From Oscillospiraceae bacterium (GTDB taxonomy: Bacteria > Bacillota > Clostridia > Oscillospirales > Ruminococcaceae): a stretch of DNA of 64,000 nucleotides. The notes under the pieces are model-generated. The model did not search any database. It was not told the DNA's origin and was given only the letters and a program-made list of their open reading frames with translations. The DNA is taken from the NCBI GenBank assembly GCA_017415165.1, contig JAFQIY010000046.1, positions 62,001-126,000 on the forward strand, read 5' to 3'. Positions 6,320-14,599 of the stretch are shown here, in pieces. Made by a program: the position numbers and the translations under genes. The stretch's first letter is position 1, and each line of letters starts with the position of its first letter.

Positions 6320-6348
6320 TTGACATTTTTCGCACGGTATGATATAAT
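6320..6348 (+). promoter_or_regulatory. Perfect sigma-A promoter of the MATE gene
   Basis: TTGACA (6320-6325) and TATAAT (6343-6348) are both consensus with a 17-bp spacer. Transcription should start near 6355, giving a leader of about 100 nt. Confidence 0.9.
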
Positions 6349-6354
6349 ACATAA

Positions 6355-6444
6355 CGCTGGTTCGGAGGGCAGAACATTCAACGGAAATGTAATGCTGGAT
6401 AAGACCGCAGGCTGAGATGCCTGCTGTTTTATCCGGCTTTTTTT
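6355..6444 (+). promoter_or_regulatory. Attenuator leader of the MATE gene, unknown riboswitch or regulator class
   Basis: The leader ends in a long intrinsic terminator before the ribosome binding site: GCTGGATAA (6394-6402) pairs with TTATCCGGC (6429-6437), an inner GCAGGC/GCCTGC stem (6407-6412 and 6419-6424) closes it, and seven T residues follow (6438-6444). Upstream are two small hairpins (GTTC/GAAC, and ACATT/AATGT with a CAACGGA loop). A strong promoter feeding a terminator ahead of an exporter implies conditional antitermination. I could not match a known riboswitch class by eye. Confidence 0.65.
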
Positions 6445-6458
6445 ATGGAGGTATGAAA

Positions 6459-7819
6459 ATGAAAAACAACAGCTTTACAGAGGGTGCGATACTGCCGAAG
6501 CTTCTGAAATTTATGCTGCCTGTATTGTTTGCAATGTTTTTACAGGCGATGTACGGTGCAGTTGATCTTCTTGTAGTTGGACAATTTGCCACGGACGCTG
6601 ACGTATCTGCCGTATCAACAGGCTCGCAGATTGTACTGACAATAACTAATCTCATTGTCAGCTTTGCGATGGGAATTACCGTTGCGGTTGCACAGCGTAT
6701 CGGGCAGAAGCGTCCCGAAGAAGCGGCTCAGACAATAGGCACGGGACTTATAATTTTTGCAATAACTGGTGCGGTTTTTACCGTTATAAGCGTCATTGGT
6801 GCAAGCGGACTTGCGACAATAATGCACGCCCCCGAAGAAGCCTTTGACCTTACTACGGACTACATAAGAATATGCGGCGGCGGTTTTATTGCTATCACGG
6901 CATACAATCTGCTGGGAAGTATTTTCAGGGGACTTGGCGACTCGAAAACTCCGCTGATTGCGGTAGGTATTGCCTGCGTGTTCAACATCATCGGCGATTT
7001 GTTCTTTGTTGCCGTGTTAAATCTCGGTGCGGCAGGTGCGGCGATTGCAACGGTTATTGCACAGCTTATCAGCGTTGTGATTTCATTTTCATTATCAGAA
7101 AAAAGGAGCTTCCATTCGAACTGAAAAAAGCTCATCTTAAAATTGAGGGAGCATATGCAAGGACAATTCTCCGTATCGGTACACCGATAGCATTGCAGGA
7201 TTTTCTTGTGGGAATATCATTCCTCGTTATGCTCGCAATCGTGAACAGCCTCGGTGTAACAGCCTCCGCAGGTGTTGGTGTAGCGGAAAAGGTTTGTGCG
7301 TTCATAATGCTTGTGCCTGCCGCATTTATGCAGTCAATGTCAGCATTTGTTGCACAGAATTACGGTGCGGGACATACCGACCGTGCCGTAAAAGCACTCA
7401 AAAGCGGAATTGCGGTTTCAATGTGCTTTGGTGTTGTGATGTTCTGGGTAACATTTTTCCACGGCGACCTGCTGGCAGGAATATTCTCAAACAGACCAGA
7501 CACGGTAAGTGCTGCGTGGGATTATCTGAGAGCGTATGCAGTTGACTGTCTGCTGACCTGCTTCCTGTTCTGCTTCATAGGCTTCTACAACGGTTTGGAG
7601 AAAACGAAATTTGTTATGGTGCAGGGCATAATTGGTGCGTTCCTTGTAAGAATACCCGTTGCGTTTTTAATGCAGCATATCGGCAACGGTTCGCTGTTCC
7701 TTATCGGACTTGCGACGCCTTGTTCCACGGTTTTGCAGATTATTATGTGCTTTGCGGCTTATGTGCATTTCAAGAGGAATGTTCGGGGCAATCTGGTACA
7801 GACTGCTGATAAAAACTGA
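6459..7819 (+). pseudogene. MATE family multidrug/Na+ antiporter, frameshifted
   Basis: The first frame encodes an N-terminal MATE half (GAILPKLLKFMLPVLFAMFLQ, residues AVDLLVVGQF typical of MATE helix 1-2) and stops at 7124. The second half (AYARTILRIGTPIALQDFL to the C-terminus) continues in the -1 frame up to 7819. The break maps to an A6 run at 7099-7104; one extra A would restore a protein of about 450 residues, the family norm. The start at 6459 lies 7 nt after GGAGG. It could be a real inactivating deletion, a sequencing error or phase variation. Slippage at the A run is possible, but the phase is not that of a canonical A_AAA_AAG site. Confidence 0.85.
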
Positions 7820-7958
7820 GATTAAGTAAAGAGTGCATAGCAGATTTCGTTCTTATTGTAAAATAAAGACCGCTTTCAATAAGCAGGATAATTAGTACAC
7901 AGCTGTAAAGCAGATTGCTGACAGCGTAAACAATTTCATTGAGCATTGACTGAAAAAC

Positions 7959-7987
7959 GAAAGCCTCACAACTATTGTGGGGCTTTC
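7959..7987. terminator. Bidirectional terminator between MATE and the AraC-GGDEF gene
   Basis: GAAAGCCTCACA (7959-7970) pairs with TGTGGGGCTTTC (7976-7987) with one G-T pair around a 5-nt loop, between convergent genes. Confidence 0.8.
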
Positions 7988-8029
7988 ATAAAATTATATC
8001 ATAATTTGTCCGTCAACTCATCCTTAAAA

Positions 8030-8836
8030 TCATTCTCTGCCTGCAATAACGCAGTCGTTGAACAGCTGGTTATAGCGCAGATTTCCCTCAGGAATTACCA
8101 CATATCCCGCACGCATTGAAACCTCAAATTCGTTTCCGCCGAACTTCACGGTTTCGCCGTTGTGAGCAAGAATTTTTTCAGCCGCAGCCTTTGCGTCATC
8201 CTCGCTGTCAAATTCGGTAATCAGCACGAACTCGTCACCGCCTATTCTGATAGGCAGCATACTGTCGTCGGAATATTCGTCGATACGCCGCAGACATTCG
8301 GCAATAGCTATATCGCCTGCCGCTGACCCGAACGTGTCATTTATATACATAAGGTGCACCATATCGAAGCAGATAACGTACCTGCCGCTTCTTGACTTGA
8401 TAAATTCGTAAAGATGTGAAACGTCAAATCTTCTCTTGCTGAACATAATAACAACTCCTTCTTCATCTGTAACGTGAGTCGCTGCGTCCAGTTTCGGGAA
8501 AATCTCGGAGAACTTCCTGTTTCTGCGGAACTTTGACGGGGTAACTCCCCACAGTCTCATAAAAGCACGGGTAAATACCTCGTGGGAATTGTAGCCGTAC
8601 TTCATAGCAATGTCAAGGACAGAGTCATCCGTTTCCACAAGGTCCTTAGCCGCAAGGGAAAGCTTCCTGCGTGAAATATAATCGCTTATTCCGATATGCA
8701 GTGCACAACGGAACATTTTCTGCAGATTTGACAGCGAGTAGCAGCACTTCTCCGCACACAGCTCGGGCGTAACCCCTGCAAGCAGATTTTCCTCAATATA
8801 ACCGAGAGCAACAGACAGCATTTCAAATTTATTCAT
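8030..8836 (-). CDS. AraC-type HTH regulator fused to a GGDEF domain
   Basis: Residues 1-110 form a double-HTH AraC DNA-binding domain (SLSNLQKMFRCALHIGISDY in the first HTH and DIAMKYGYNSHEVFTRAF, then WGVTPSKFRR in the second). Residues 130-268 resemble a diguanylate cyclase domain: ICFDMVHLMYIND supplies the metal and guanine positions, GDIAIAECLRRI follows, and RIGGDEFVLI carries an intact GGDEF. The usual terminal ADxAMYxAK helix is missing, so the domain is slightly short and may bind nucleotide rather than make c-di-GMP. The start could also be 8848; 8836 fits AraC N-termini better. The DNA-binding domain is N-terminal, unlike most AraC proteins. Confidence 0.8.
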   Translation of the reverse strand: MNKFEMLSVALGYIEENLLAGVTPELCAEKCCYSLSNLQKMFRCALHIGISDYISRRKLSLAAKDLVETDDSVLDIAMKYGYNSHEVFTRAFMRLWGVTPSKFRRNRKFSEIFPKLDAATHVTDEEGVVIMFSKRRFDVSHLYEFIKSRSGRYVICFDMVHLMYINDTFGSAAGDIAIAECLRRIDEYSDDSMLPIRIGGDEFVLITEFDSEDDAKAAAEKILAHNGETVKFGGNEFEVSMRAGYVVIPEGNLRYNQLFNDCVIAGRE

Positions 8837-8923
8837 AGCAGCCACCATTAATTCTATTCCGATATCGTAATTATATTTTAGCACGGGTCGCAGAAATTTT
8901 CTTGATGTTTTGAGGAAACAAGC

Positions 8924-9156
8924 AAGGGTATCGGTTTTTGTCCGATACCCTTGAGCCTGTCGATAAAGTCGACAGGCTAATGAATAAAGAATAATGAATA
9001 GTGAATAGTTAAGGTGTCCGCTTTGCGGACATTTTTAATATTATTGCCGAAGGCAATTCCTTAATTATTAATTCTTCATTCTTCATTATTCACTATTCAT
9101 TGTCAAAAAGTCTTTTTTGACAAACTGAAGGGTATCGTTTTTTGTCCGATACCCTT
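8924..9156. mobile_element. MITE-like palindromic repeat, copy A, flanked by duplicated terminator hairpins
   Basis: The core (8953-9127) starts GAGCCTG and ends AAACTG. It has terminal hairpins (AGCCTGTCGA/TCGACAGGCT; TTGTCAAAAA/TTTTTGACAA), outer arms rich in TGAATAATGAATAGTG and its complement, and central hairpins TGTCCGC/GCGGACA and ATTGCC/GGCAAT. It has no coding capacity. On both sides lies the same 29-bp terminator hairpin AAGGGTATCG...CGATACCCTT (8924-8952 and 9128-9156, one mismatch). The right one is the natural terminator of the SGNH hydrolase gene. Confidence 0.75.
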
Positions 9157-9162
9157 TTATAC

Positions 9163-9921
9163 TCAAAAATAATTGTTGCGGATTTCCTTTGCTACATATG
9201 CGCCCTGGAGATTTTGTCCGTTCTGCTTCGGGTGAAGTCCGTCTGCAAGATATCTTCCTTCGCCGCCGATAACCTCGAACTTTTCGCAGATACCGCAGTT
9301 GTGGTAGCAGTCGATAACCTGTGCGCCCATTGCACCTGCAACCTTTTTCAATACTGTTTCAATCTGAATTTCAGTCTTGCGGTTATGCTCAGGATTTGCT
9401 GTCTGGAGCGGAGTCAGCACGAACACTCTTGCGTCAGGGAATTCCTCCATAATTCTCTGCAAGCACCAACGCATTGCACCCGCTTCGTTGAACAGGTCAA
9501 CTTCTTCAAGTGTCTTTTCCCTGAGTGCAGTTTCAGCATCGCCAAGGTGATTGATGTCGTCATTTGTACCCATTGCAAAAGCAAAGATATCAGGCTTTGG
9601 CGCAACACCGTTCTTTATATCTGAAATGTAACGCTGAATATGTACAACAGCACAGTTATTTGCACACTTCTGAAGCTCAACAAGGTCATCTGTAGGCTCC
9701 CAGCCGTCACTTATTCCTGCGAAATTCGGGTCATCATAATTCTGAGTTGTAACTGTCTTTCCGTCAGTTGAAGTAAGAATACGCTTGTACCACACCGCAC
9801 TTCCTACCGCAACATTGTGGCGTGAAGCCATTCCAAGCTTATCTGCAACATAGCGTGACCACTGATCCCAGGCGGTAATGCTGTCGCCGTCGACGCCGAA
9901 ATTGATTTTTGAAAAGTCCAT
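9163..9921 (-). CDS. SGNH/GDSL-family hydrolase
   Basis: This 252-residue protein has SGNH blocks in order: GDS with catalytic Ser14 (block I), a block II glycine region, AMGTND (block III, Asn) and DGLHP near residues 226-230 with the Asp/His pair (block V). Such enzymes are esterases, lipases or acetyl-carbohydrate esterases. There is no signal peptide, so it acts in the cytoplasm, possibly on deacetylation of imported oligosaccharides (inference). GGGAGA precedes the ATG, and the gene is monocistronic with its own promoter (9957-9985). Confidence 0.85.
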   Translation of the reverse strand: MDFSKINFGVDGDSITAWDQWSRYVADKLGMASRHNVAVGSAVWYKRILTSTDGKTVTTQNYDDPNFAGISDGWEPTDDLVELQKCANNCAVVHIQRYISDIKNGVAPKPDIFAFAMGTNDDINHLGDAETALREKTLEEVDLFNEAGAMRWCLQRIMEEFPDARVFVLTPLQTANPEHNRKTEIQIETVLKKVAGAMGAQVIDCYHNCGICEKFEVIGGEGRYLADGLHPKQNGQNLQGAYVAKEIRNNYF

Positions 9922-9956
9922 AGCAATCTCCCTTTACATAAAATAAAACTGAATAA

Positions 9957-9985
9957 ATTATACCACTTTGGGAAAGCTAAATCAA
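9957..9985 (-). promoter_or_regulatory. Promoter of the SGNH hydrolase
   Basis: On the minus strand TTGATT (9985-9980) and TATAAT (9962-9957) are separated by 17 bp. Confidence 0.75.
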
Positions 9986-9988
9986 TAG

Positions 9989-10351
9989 TTATTTTGAAAT
10001 ATCAAAGCCTTTTTCGTCCATAACTAGCGGCAGTCTTTCTATAACTCTTTTAACAACGCTTATTCGCCACGGCGTTTCCATAAAGCATATGAGATAATCA
10101 ATTTTCTTCCACGAACCCTGAATTTCAGCCTGCACATCACCGTTTTCAAGGTTTCTGCACCAACCCGTCAGACCGAGTCTTTTCGCCATTTCGCTCATTT
10201 CCAAACGAAAGCCGACCTTCTGGACACGTCCCGAAAAGGTGCAGCGTAAGCGTACTGTTTCGCTTTTGGGAAACTTGGGAAGCTTTGTTTTTCTGACCTG
10301 ATTTATAACGTAATTGTCACGGATTTTTTTGAGTGTTTTTATTATGGGCAT
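9989..10351 (-). CDS. Acylphosphatase-like protein
   Basis: The C-terminal 85 residues match acylphosphatase: FSGRVQKVGFR (catalytic Arg) followed by LGLTGWCRN (catalytic Asn), then NGDVQAEIQG. The enzyme hydrolyses carboxyl-phosphate bonds of small acyl phosphates. An extra basic N-terminal stretch of about 35 residues is unusual for the roughly 90-residue family and may be an annexed segment or a start chosen too early. GGGGGAAAGGAA stands before the ATG. The gene overlaps the upstream one by 35 bp and is probably translationally coupled. Confidence 0.8.
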   Translation of the reverse strand: MPIIKTLKKIRDNYVINQVRKTKLPKFPKSETVRLRCTFSGRVQKVGFRLEMSEMAKRLGLTGWCRNLENGDVQAEIQGSWKKIDYLICFMETPWRISVVKRVIERLPLVMDEKGFDISK

Positions 10352-10742
10352 TTCCTTTCCCCCAGTATTTCAGATTATCTTTTATATTATCCCATACAGG
10401 AATTGGCTCATAGTCAAGGCTTAAAAGGTATTCGTCCAGCATTTCAAAAAATATCCAAAATGCCTTTTCCTCATCGTGCTCGGTTTCAAGTATTAGAGTG
10501 AACCAACCTTTTGCGGTTTGAGTTTCCCCGAGATATTTCATTGCTACAAATTCTTGCAGACCTTCGGGCAATATGTTGTGTTCTGACAAATTTGCAGCAC
10601 TGACTGCACAATCATAGCCGTGTACCCAATGAACAAAGCGTGATAATTCGACTCTGCCGAGATATGCCCCGGGACGTCCTTTCAAGTGCGACAGCAATTC
10701 TCTTTCACAGGGAGAAATGTCACTTGGTTTTGGGGTTATCAT
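10317..10742 (-). CDS. Hypothetical protein, 141 aa, coupled to acylphosphatase
   Basis: The ATG at 10742 is chosen for its perfect GGAGG 7 nt upstream. The protein is soluble with conserved-looking stretches LLSHLKGRPGAYLGRVELSR and EKAFWIFFEMLDEYL, suggesting an alpha-beta fold. I do not recognise the family. Its 3' end overlaps the acylphosphatase gene by 35 bp. The two share the promoter at 10835-10863. Confidence 0.65.
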   Translation of the reverse strand: MITPKPSDISPCERELLSHLKGRPGAYLGRVELSRFVHWVHGYDCAVSAANLSEHNILPEGLQEFVAMKYLGETQTAKGWFTLILETEHDEEKAFWIFFEMLDEYLLSLDYEPIPVWDNIKDNLKYWGKGNAHNKNTQKNP

Positions 10743-10834
10743 AGAAGTTCCTCCATTAGCTGTATACATCATTTTTGCAATTTCCATTTTCAAATCTTTC
10801 ATATTTTGCATTTTCAGCCGATTTATATGGTAAT

Positions 10835-10863
10835 ATTATACCACAATTCACCAACAACGTCAA
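10835..10863 (-). promoter_or_regulatory. Promoter of the 10742-9989 operon
   Basis: On the minus strand TTGACG (10863-10858) and TATAAT (10840-10835) are separated by 17 bp, leaving a leader of about 85 nt. Confidence 0.75.
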
Positions 10864-10922
10864 TCTGTGATTTTCACGTTGCACAAAATGAAAAAAATTA
10901 TCAAAAAGTTGCAGAAAAGGTA

Positions 10923-10951
10923 TTGAAAAATAAGAAAGAATATGCTATGAT
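10923..10951 (+). promoter_or_regulatory. Promoter of guaA
   Basis: TTGAAA (10923-10928) and TATGAT (10946-10951) are separated by 17 bp. No purine riboswitch can be seen in the short leader. Confidence 0.75.
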
Positions 10952-10989
10952 ATTTTCATATTTTTAATTTGAGTAAAGGAGAGTTTACT

Positions 10990-11967
10990 ATGAGTAATGT
11001 AAGACCGGACTCAATGGCTAGAATTACTACACCTGAGCTTGCTGAAAAGTTCATCGAGGAACAGATTGCCGAGGTGCGTGCACAGGTCGGCGACAAGAAG
11101 GTTCTTCTTGCACTTTCAGGCGGCGTTGACAGCTCCGTTGTTGCTGCACTTTTAATCAAGGCTATCGGCAAGCAGCTTGTTTGCGTACACGTTAATCACG
11201 GACTTATGAGAAAGGGCGAAAGCGAACAGGTTATTGAGGTTTTCAGAAACCAGCTTGACGCTAACCTTATCTATATTGACGCTACAGACCGTTTCCTTGA
11301 CCTTCTCGCAGGCGTTTCCGAGCCTGAAAAGAAGCGTAAGATTATCGGCGGCGAATTCATCAAGGTGTTTGACGAAGAAGCAGGTAAACTCGAAGGTATC
11401 TCTTTCCTTGCTCAGGGTACAATCTACCCCGACATTCTCGAAAGCGACGGCGTAAAGGCTCACCACAATGTTGGCGGTCTGCCTGAAGATATGCAGTTTG
11501 AACTTGTTGAACCTGTAAAGCTTCTTTACAAGGATGAGGTTCGTGTTGTGGGCAAGGCACTTGGTCTTCCTGCATCAATGGTTGACCGTCAGCCATTCCC
11601 TGGCCCTGGTCTTGGCGTAAGATGCCTCGGTGCAATCACCCGTGACCGTCTTAATGCTCTCCGTGAAGCTGACGCTATTCTCCGTGAGGAATTCGACAAC
11701 GCAAAGCTCAACGAAACAGTTTGGCAGTATTTCATTGCTGTTCCTGATATGAAGAGCGTTGGCGTTAAGGACAGCAAGCGTTATGAGGGCTGGCCAGCAA
11801 TCATCCGTGCTGTAAATACTACAGACGCTATGAGCGCTACAATTGAGGAAATTCCTTATGAGCTTCTCCACAAGATTACTGCTCGTATTACTGCTGAGGT
11901 TGAAGGCATCAACCGTGTTCTCTACGACCTTACACCGAAGCCGATTGGTACTATTGAGTGGGAATAA
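10990..11967 (+). CDS. guaA: GMP synthase ATP-pyrophosphatase subunit (GuaA without GATase domain)
   Basis: This 325-residue protein contains the PP-loop LALSGGVDSSV (about residues 40-50) of the N-type ATP pyrophosphatases and the C-terminal dimerisation domain (RQPFPGPGLGVRC, KITARITAEVEGINRVLYDLT, ending in KPIGTIEWE). It adenylates XMP and transfers ammonia to make GMP. Bacterial GuaA normally begins with a glutamine amidotransferase domain of about 190 residues, which is absent; the ORF starts just before the ATPase domain after AAAGGAGAG. Either a separate glutaminase subunit exists elsewhere, as in archaea, or it uses free ammonia. purC follows 59 bp downstream. Confidence 0.92.
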   Translation: MSNVRPDSMARITTPELAEKFIEEQIAEVRAQVGDKKVLLALSGGVDSSVVAALLIKAIGKQLVCVHVNHGLMRKGESEQVIEVFRNQLDANLIYIDATDRFLDLLAGVSEPEKKRKIIGGEFIKVFDEEAGKLEGISFLAQGTIYPDILESDGVKAHHNVGGLPEDMQFELVEPVKLLYKDEVRVVGKALGLPASMVDRQPFPGPGLGVRCLGAITRDRLNALREADAILREEFDNAKLNETVWQYFIAVPDMKSVGVKDSKRYEGWPAIIRAVNTTDAMSATIEEIPYELLHKITARITAEVEGINRVLYDLTPKPIGTIEWE

Positions 11968-12026
11968 TCCCCTCGCTGCTTATTACGTTTAGTTTGAATT
12001 CCAATAAATGAAAGGAAGTTATCACT

Positions 12027-12710
12027 ATGGAAAAGATTTACACAGGCAAAACCAAGGACGTTTACAAGCTTGAAAACGGCAATGTAATGCTCAAGTTCAA
12101 GGACGACTGCACAGGTAAGGACGGCGTTTTTGACCCGGGCGAGAATACTGTTGGTCTTACAATTGACGGTATCGGCAAGGCTAACCTCCAGACTTCCGTT
12201 TACTATTTTGAAATGCTCAAGAACGCAGGCATCAAGACTCACTATGTAAGCGCTGATATCGACAACGCTACAATGGAAGTTCTCCCTGCAACTGTTTTCG
12301 GTCACGGTCTTGAAGTTATCTGCCGCCTTGTTGCAACAGGCAGCTTCATCAGAAGATACGGCGAATATATGGAAGACGGCACTGTTATCGACGGCGGTTA
12401 CGTTGAGTGCACATTCAAGAATGACGCTAAGGGTGACCCACTCGTAACAAGCGAAGGTCTTGAAGTTCTCGGCGTTATGAACAAGGCTATGTTCGAAAGT
12501 ATGAAGGAACAGACTCTCAAGATTACAAAGATTGTTGCTGACGACCTCAAGACAATCGGTCTTGACCTCTGGGATATCAAGTTCGAATTCGGTTACAACA
12601 ACGACGAAGTTATCCTCATCGATGAAATTGCTTCCGGTAATATGCGTGTTTACAAGGACGGCAAGATTGTTGACCCTGTTGAGCTCACAAAACTCATCAA
12701 TAACAGATAA
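12027..12710 (+). CDS. purC: Phosphoribosylaminoimidazole-succinocarboxamide synthase
   Basis: This 227-residue protein is SAICAR synthetase, which condenses CAIR with aspartate in purine synthesis. Family features are the N-terminal [16 protein letters not shown] nucleotide-binding strand pair, [16 protein letters not shown] and the metal/ATP site [12 protein letters not shown]. The length is slightly below the usual 235-240. AAAGGAAG precedes the ATG. It lies downstream of guaA on the same strand without an obvious terminator between, so both purine genes probably share a transcript. Confidence 0.95.
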   Translation: MEKIYTGKTKDVYKLENGNVMLKFKDDCTGKDGVFDPGENTVGLTIDGIGKANLQTSVYYFEMLKNAGIKTHYVSADIDNATMEVLPATVFGHGLEVICRLVATGSFIRRYGEYMEDGTVIDGGYVECTFKNDAKGDPLVTSEGLEVLGVMNKAMFESMKEQTLKITKIVADDLKTIGLDLWDIKFEFGYNNDEVILIDEIASGNMRVYKDGKIVDPVELTKLINNR

Positions 12711-12795
12711 GTTCGCTTATCAATAACAGATAAAATTCTTACAATAAAACATCAAGCCGCTTCCGATTTACGGTAATGAGTGTATAGAAACAATT

Positions 12796-12826
12796 AAGGG
12801 TACCGAGCAATAAACTCGGTACCCTT
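12796..12826 (+). terminator. Terminator after purC
   Basis: AAGGGTACCGAG (12796-12807) pairs with CTCGGTACCCTT (12815-12826). It lies inside a wider inverted repeat, AAGCCGCTTCCGA (from 12755) against TCGGAAACGGCTT (from 12864), that ends in a T run. Confidence 0.8.
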
Positions 12827-12881
12827 GATTTGTTGTTGCGGATTGGCAAAGGGGACACCCCTTCGGAAACGGCTTGTTTTT

Positions 12882-14366
12882 TTATTTCATCTTTTTCAGC
12901 TGCTCGTTGAGCCTGTCGATAATGATGTTCATAATTTTAATTCTTGCGTAAAGCTTGCTGTTGGCTTCGATAATATTCCACGGAGCGTCCGCTGTTGAGG
13001 TCTTTGCAATCATCTCGTCAACAGCCTTTTCGTATTCGTCCCACTTCTCACGGTTGCGCCAGTCCTCATCGGTAATCTTCCAGCGCTTTTCAGGGGTATT
13101 CATACGCTCATTGAAGCGTTTCAGCTGCTCATCCTTGTCGATGTGCAGCCAGAATTTCAGCACCACAACGCCCTCTTTTGTAAGCTCCTGCTCGAACTCA
13201 TTTATTTCACGATAAGCCATTGCGCAGCGTTCCTCAGAGGTAAAACCCTCGATACGCTCAACCATTACTCTGCCGTACCACGAACGGTCAAAAATGGTGA
13301 TGTGACCTGTCTTTGGAAGCTTGTTCCAGAAGCGCCAGAGATAGTGACGGTTAAGCTCGTGCTTGTCAGGTGCGGCAATCGGCACAGCCTCATAGCCACG
13401 CGGGTCAAGTGCGTAGGAAATACGCTTGATAGCGCCGCCCTTGCCTGCTGCGTCCCAGCCCTCGAATACCATTATCACAGGCAGCTTCTTTTTGTAGATT
13501 TTGCCGTGAAGCTTGGCAAGCTCCTTGCGTGCCTTTTTCAGCTCGTCATCGTACTTTGTAGGCTGCATTGTCTTGTTTTCAAGGCTTATATCAGCAAGCT
13601 TCGGCTTTGGTGCAAGCTTGAAGATATGTGAGGATTCCTCAATTACAGGTGCGGACTTTTCGGTGTTCACTGCATTGGTAATCTGGCTTACGAGAATGTT
13701 GAACACCTGAAAGCGTGTAAAGCCGCGGTCTGTTGTGTCAATGATTTTCCAGGGACAATGAGGGGTATTAGTCTTTGTCAGCATATCGTCAAACTGCTTG
13801 TAATATGCATCGTAATTCTTGTTGCGCTTCTTATCAAGCTCGGTAACACGCCACTTGGTTGTGCTGTCCTCCTTGAGCTTGAGGAAACGCTTTTTCTGTT
13901 CCTTCTGAGAAATATGCAGGAAAAACTTGATGATAACATAGCCGTCATCGGAAAGCTGACGCTCAAAGGTGTTGACGTACTCAACACGCTGTGCATACTC
14001 GCTGTCGGAGATGCCCTCCTCCATTTTTGCGATTGCAAGCTCCTGATACCAGCTTCTGTCCAGTACAGCAAGGCTGCCCTTCTCAGGAATTTTCTCCCAG
14101 TAACGCTTCATCAGCGGATACCTGCGCTCGGTTTCGGTTGCGGGCATTGTTGAATAGACCTTGAAAAAGCGGGGGTCAAGCATCTTTATCATATCGGCAA
14201 TAAGCGAGCCTTTGCCCGATGCACCCCAGCCCTCCAGCAGAATTATAACAGGAAGCTTCTTGTCACGGATTTTCTGCTGCAATGCAGATAGATTTTTTTC
14301 CAGTTCTTTTGTCAGTTCCTTATAATCAAAGGATTTGTTTTTGTTGGTAAGAGCGTTTTCAAGCAT
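12882..14366 (-). CDS. Two-domain PPK2: polyphosphate:AMP phosphotransferase
   Basis: The 494-residue protein holds two tandem PPK2 domains. The first has Walker A GWGASGKGS (residues 46-54) and lid/Walker B LDRSWYQE; the second has GWDAAGKGGAIKR and FDRSWYGRV. Two-domain PPK2 proteins (class II) phosphorylate AMP to ADP with polyphosphate, while one-domain forms act on NDPs. The start at 14366 follows AAAGGAA; the upstream extension lacks a ribosome binding site and reads through promoter sequence. It is a single-gene unit with a promoter at 14407-14435. Confidence 0.9.
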   Translation of the reverse strand: MLENALTNKNKSFDYKELTKELEKNLSALQQKIRDKKLPVIILLEGWGASGKGSLIADMIKMLDPRFFKVYSTMPATETERRYPLMKRYWEKIPEKGSLAVLDRSWYQELAIAKMEEGISDSEYAQRVEYVNTFERQLSDDGYVIIKFFLHISQKEQKKRFLKLKEDSTTKWRVTELDKKRNKNYDAYYKQFDDMLTKTNTPHCPWKIIDTTDRGFTRFQVFNILVSQITNAVNTEKSAPVIEESSHIFKLAPKPKLADISLENKTMQPTKYDDELKKARKELAKLHGKIYKKKLPVIMVFEGWDAAGKGGAIKRISYALDPRGYEAVPIAAPDKHELNRHYLWRFWNKLPKTGHITIFDRSWYGRVMVERIEGFTSEERCAMAYREINEFEQELTKEGVVVLKFWLHIDKDEQLKRFNERMNTPEKRWKITDEDWRNREKWDEYEKAVDEMIAKTSTADAPWNIIEANSKLYARIKIMNIIIDRLNEQLKKMK

Positions 14367-14406
14367 ATAGCAGCTTCCTTTCGGCGTAAAAAATAGATAC
14401 ATTTTT

Positions 14407-14435
14407 ATTATAACGCATTTTTTCAATATCCGCAA
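14407..14435 (-). promoter_or_regulatory. Promoter of the PPK2 gene
   Basis: On the minus strand TTGCGG (14435-14430) and TATAAT (14412-14407) are separated by 17 bp. Confidence 0.7.
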
Positions 14436-14509
14436 GCGTATATATAAATAAATCTCTGTGGTGCTTTTGCTCAAAATTGACGTAAATGGGGTGTTTTCGT
14501 AATTTTCTA

Positions 14510-14538
14510 TTGCAATTTCAAAAAGTTTGTGGTATAAT
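14510..14538 (+). promoter_or_regulatory. Promoter of the 14600 gene
   Basis: TTGCAA (14510-14515) and TATAAT (14533-14538) are separated by 17 bp. Confidence 0.75.
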
Positions 14539-14599
14539 AATATGCAGTATTTGCACTGTTTAAGTGCAGGATAATTTTAGAAAAAAGAGGTAAATTATT

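Noticed and set aside
7095-7110. Programmed -1 frameshifting in the MATE gene
   Set aside because: The A run is not in the A_AAA_AAG phase needed for efficient slippage, and MATE genes are not known to use frameshifting. A one-base deletion is simpler.
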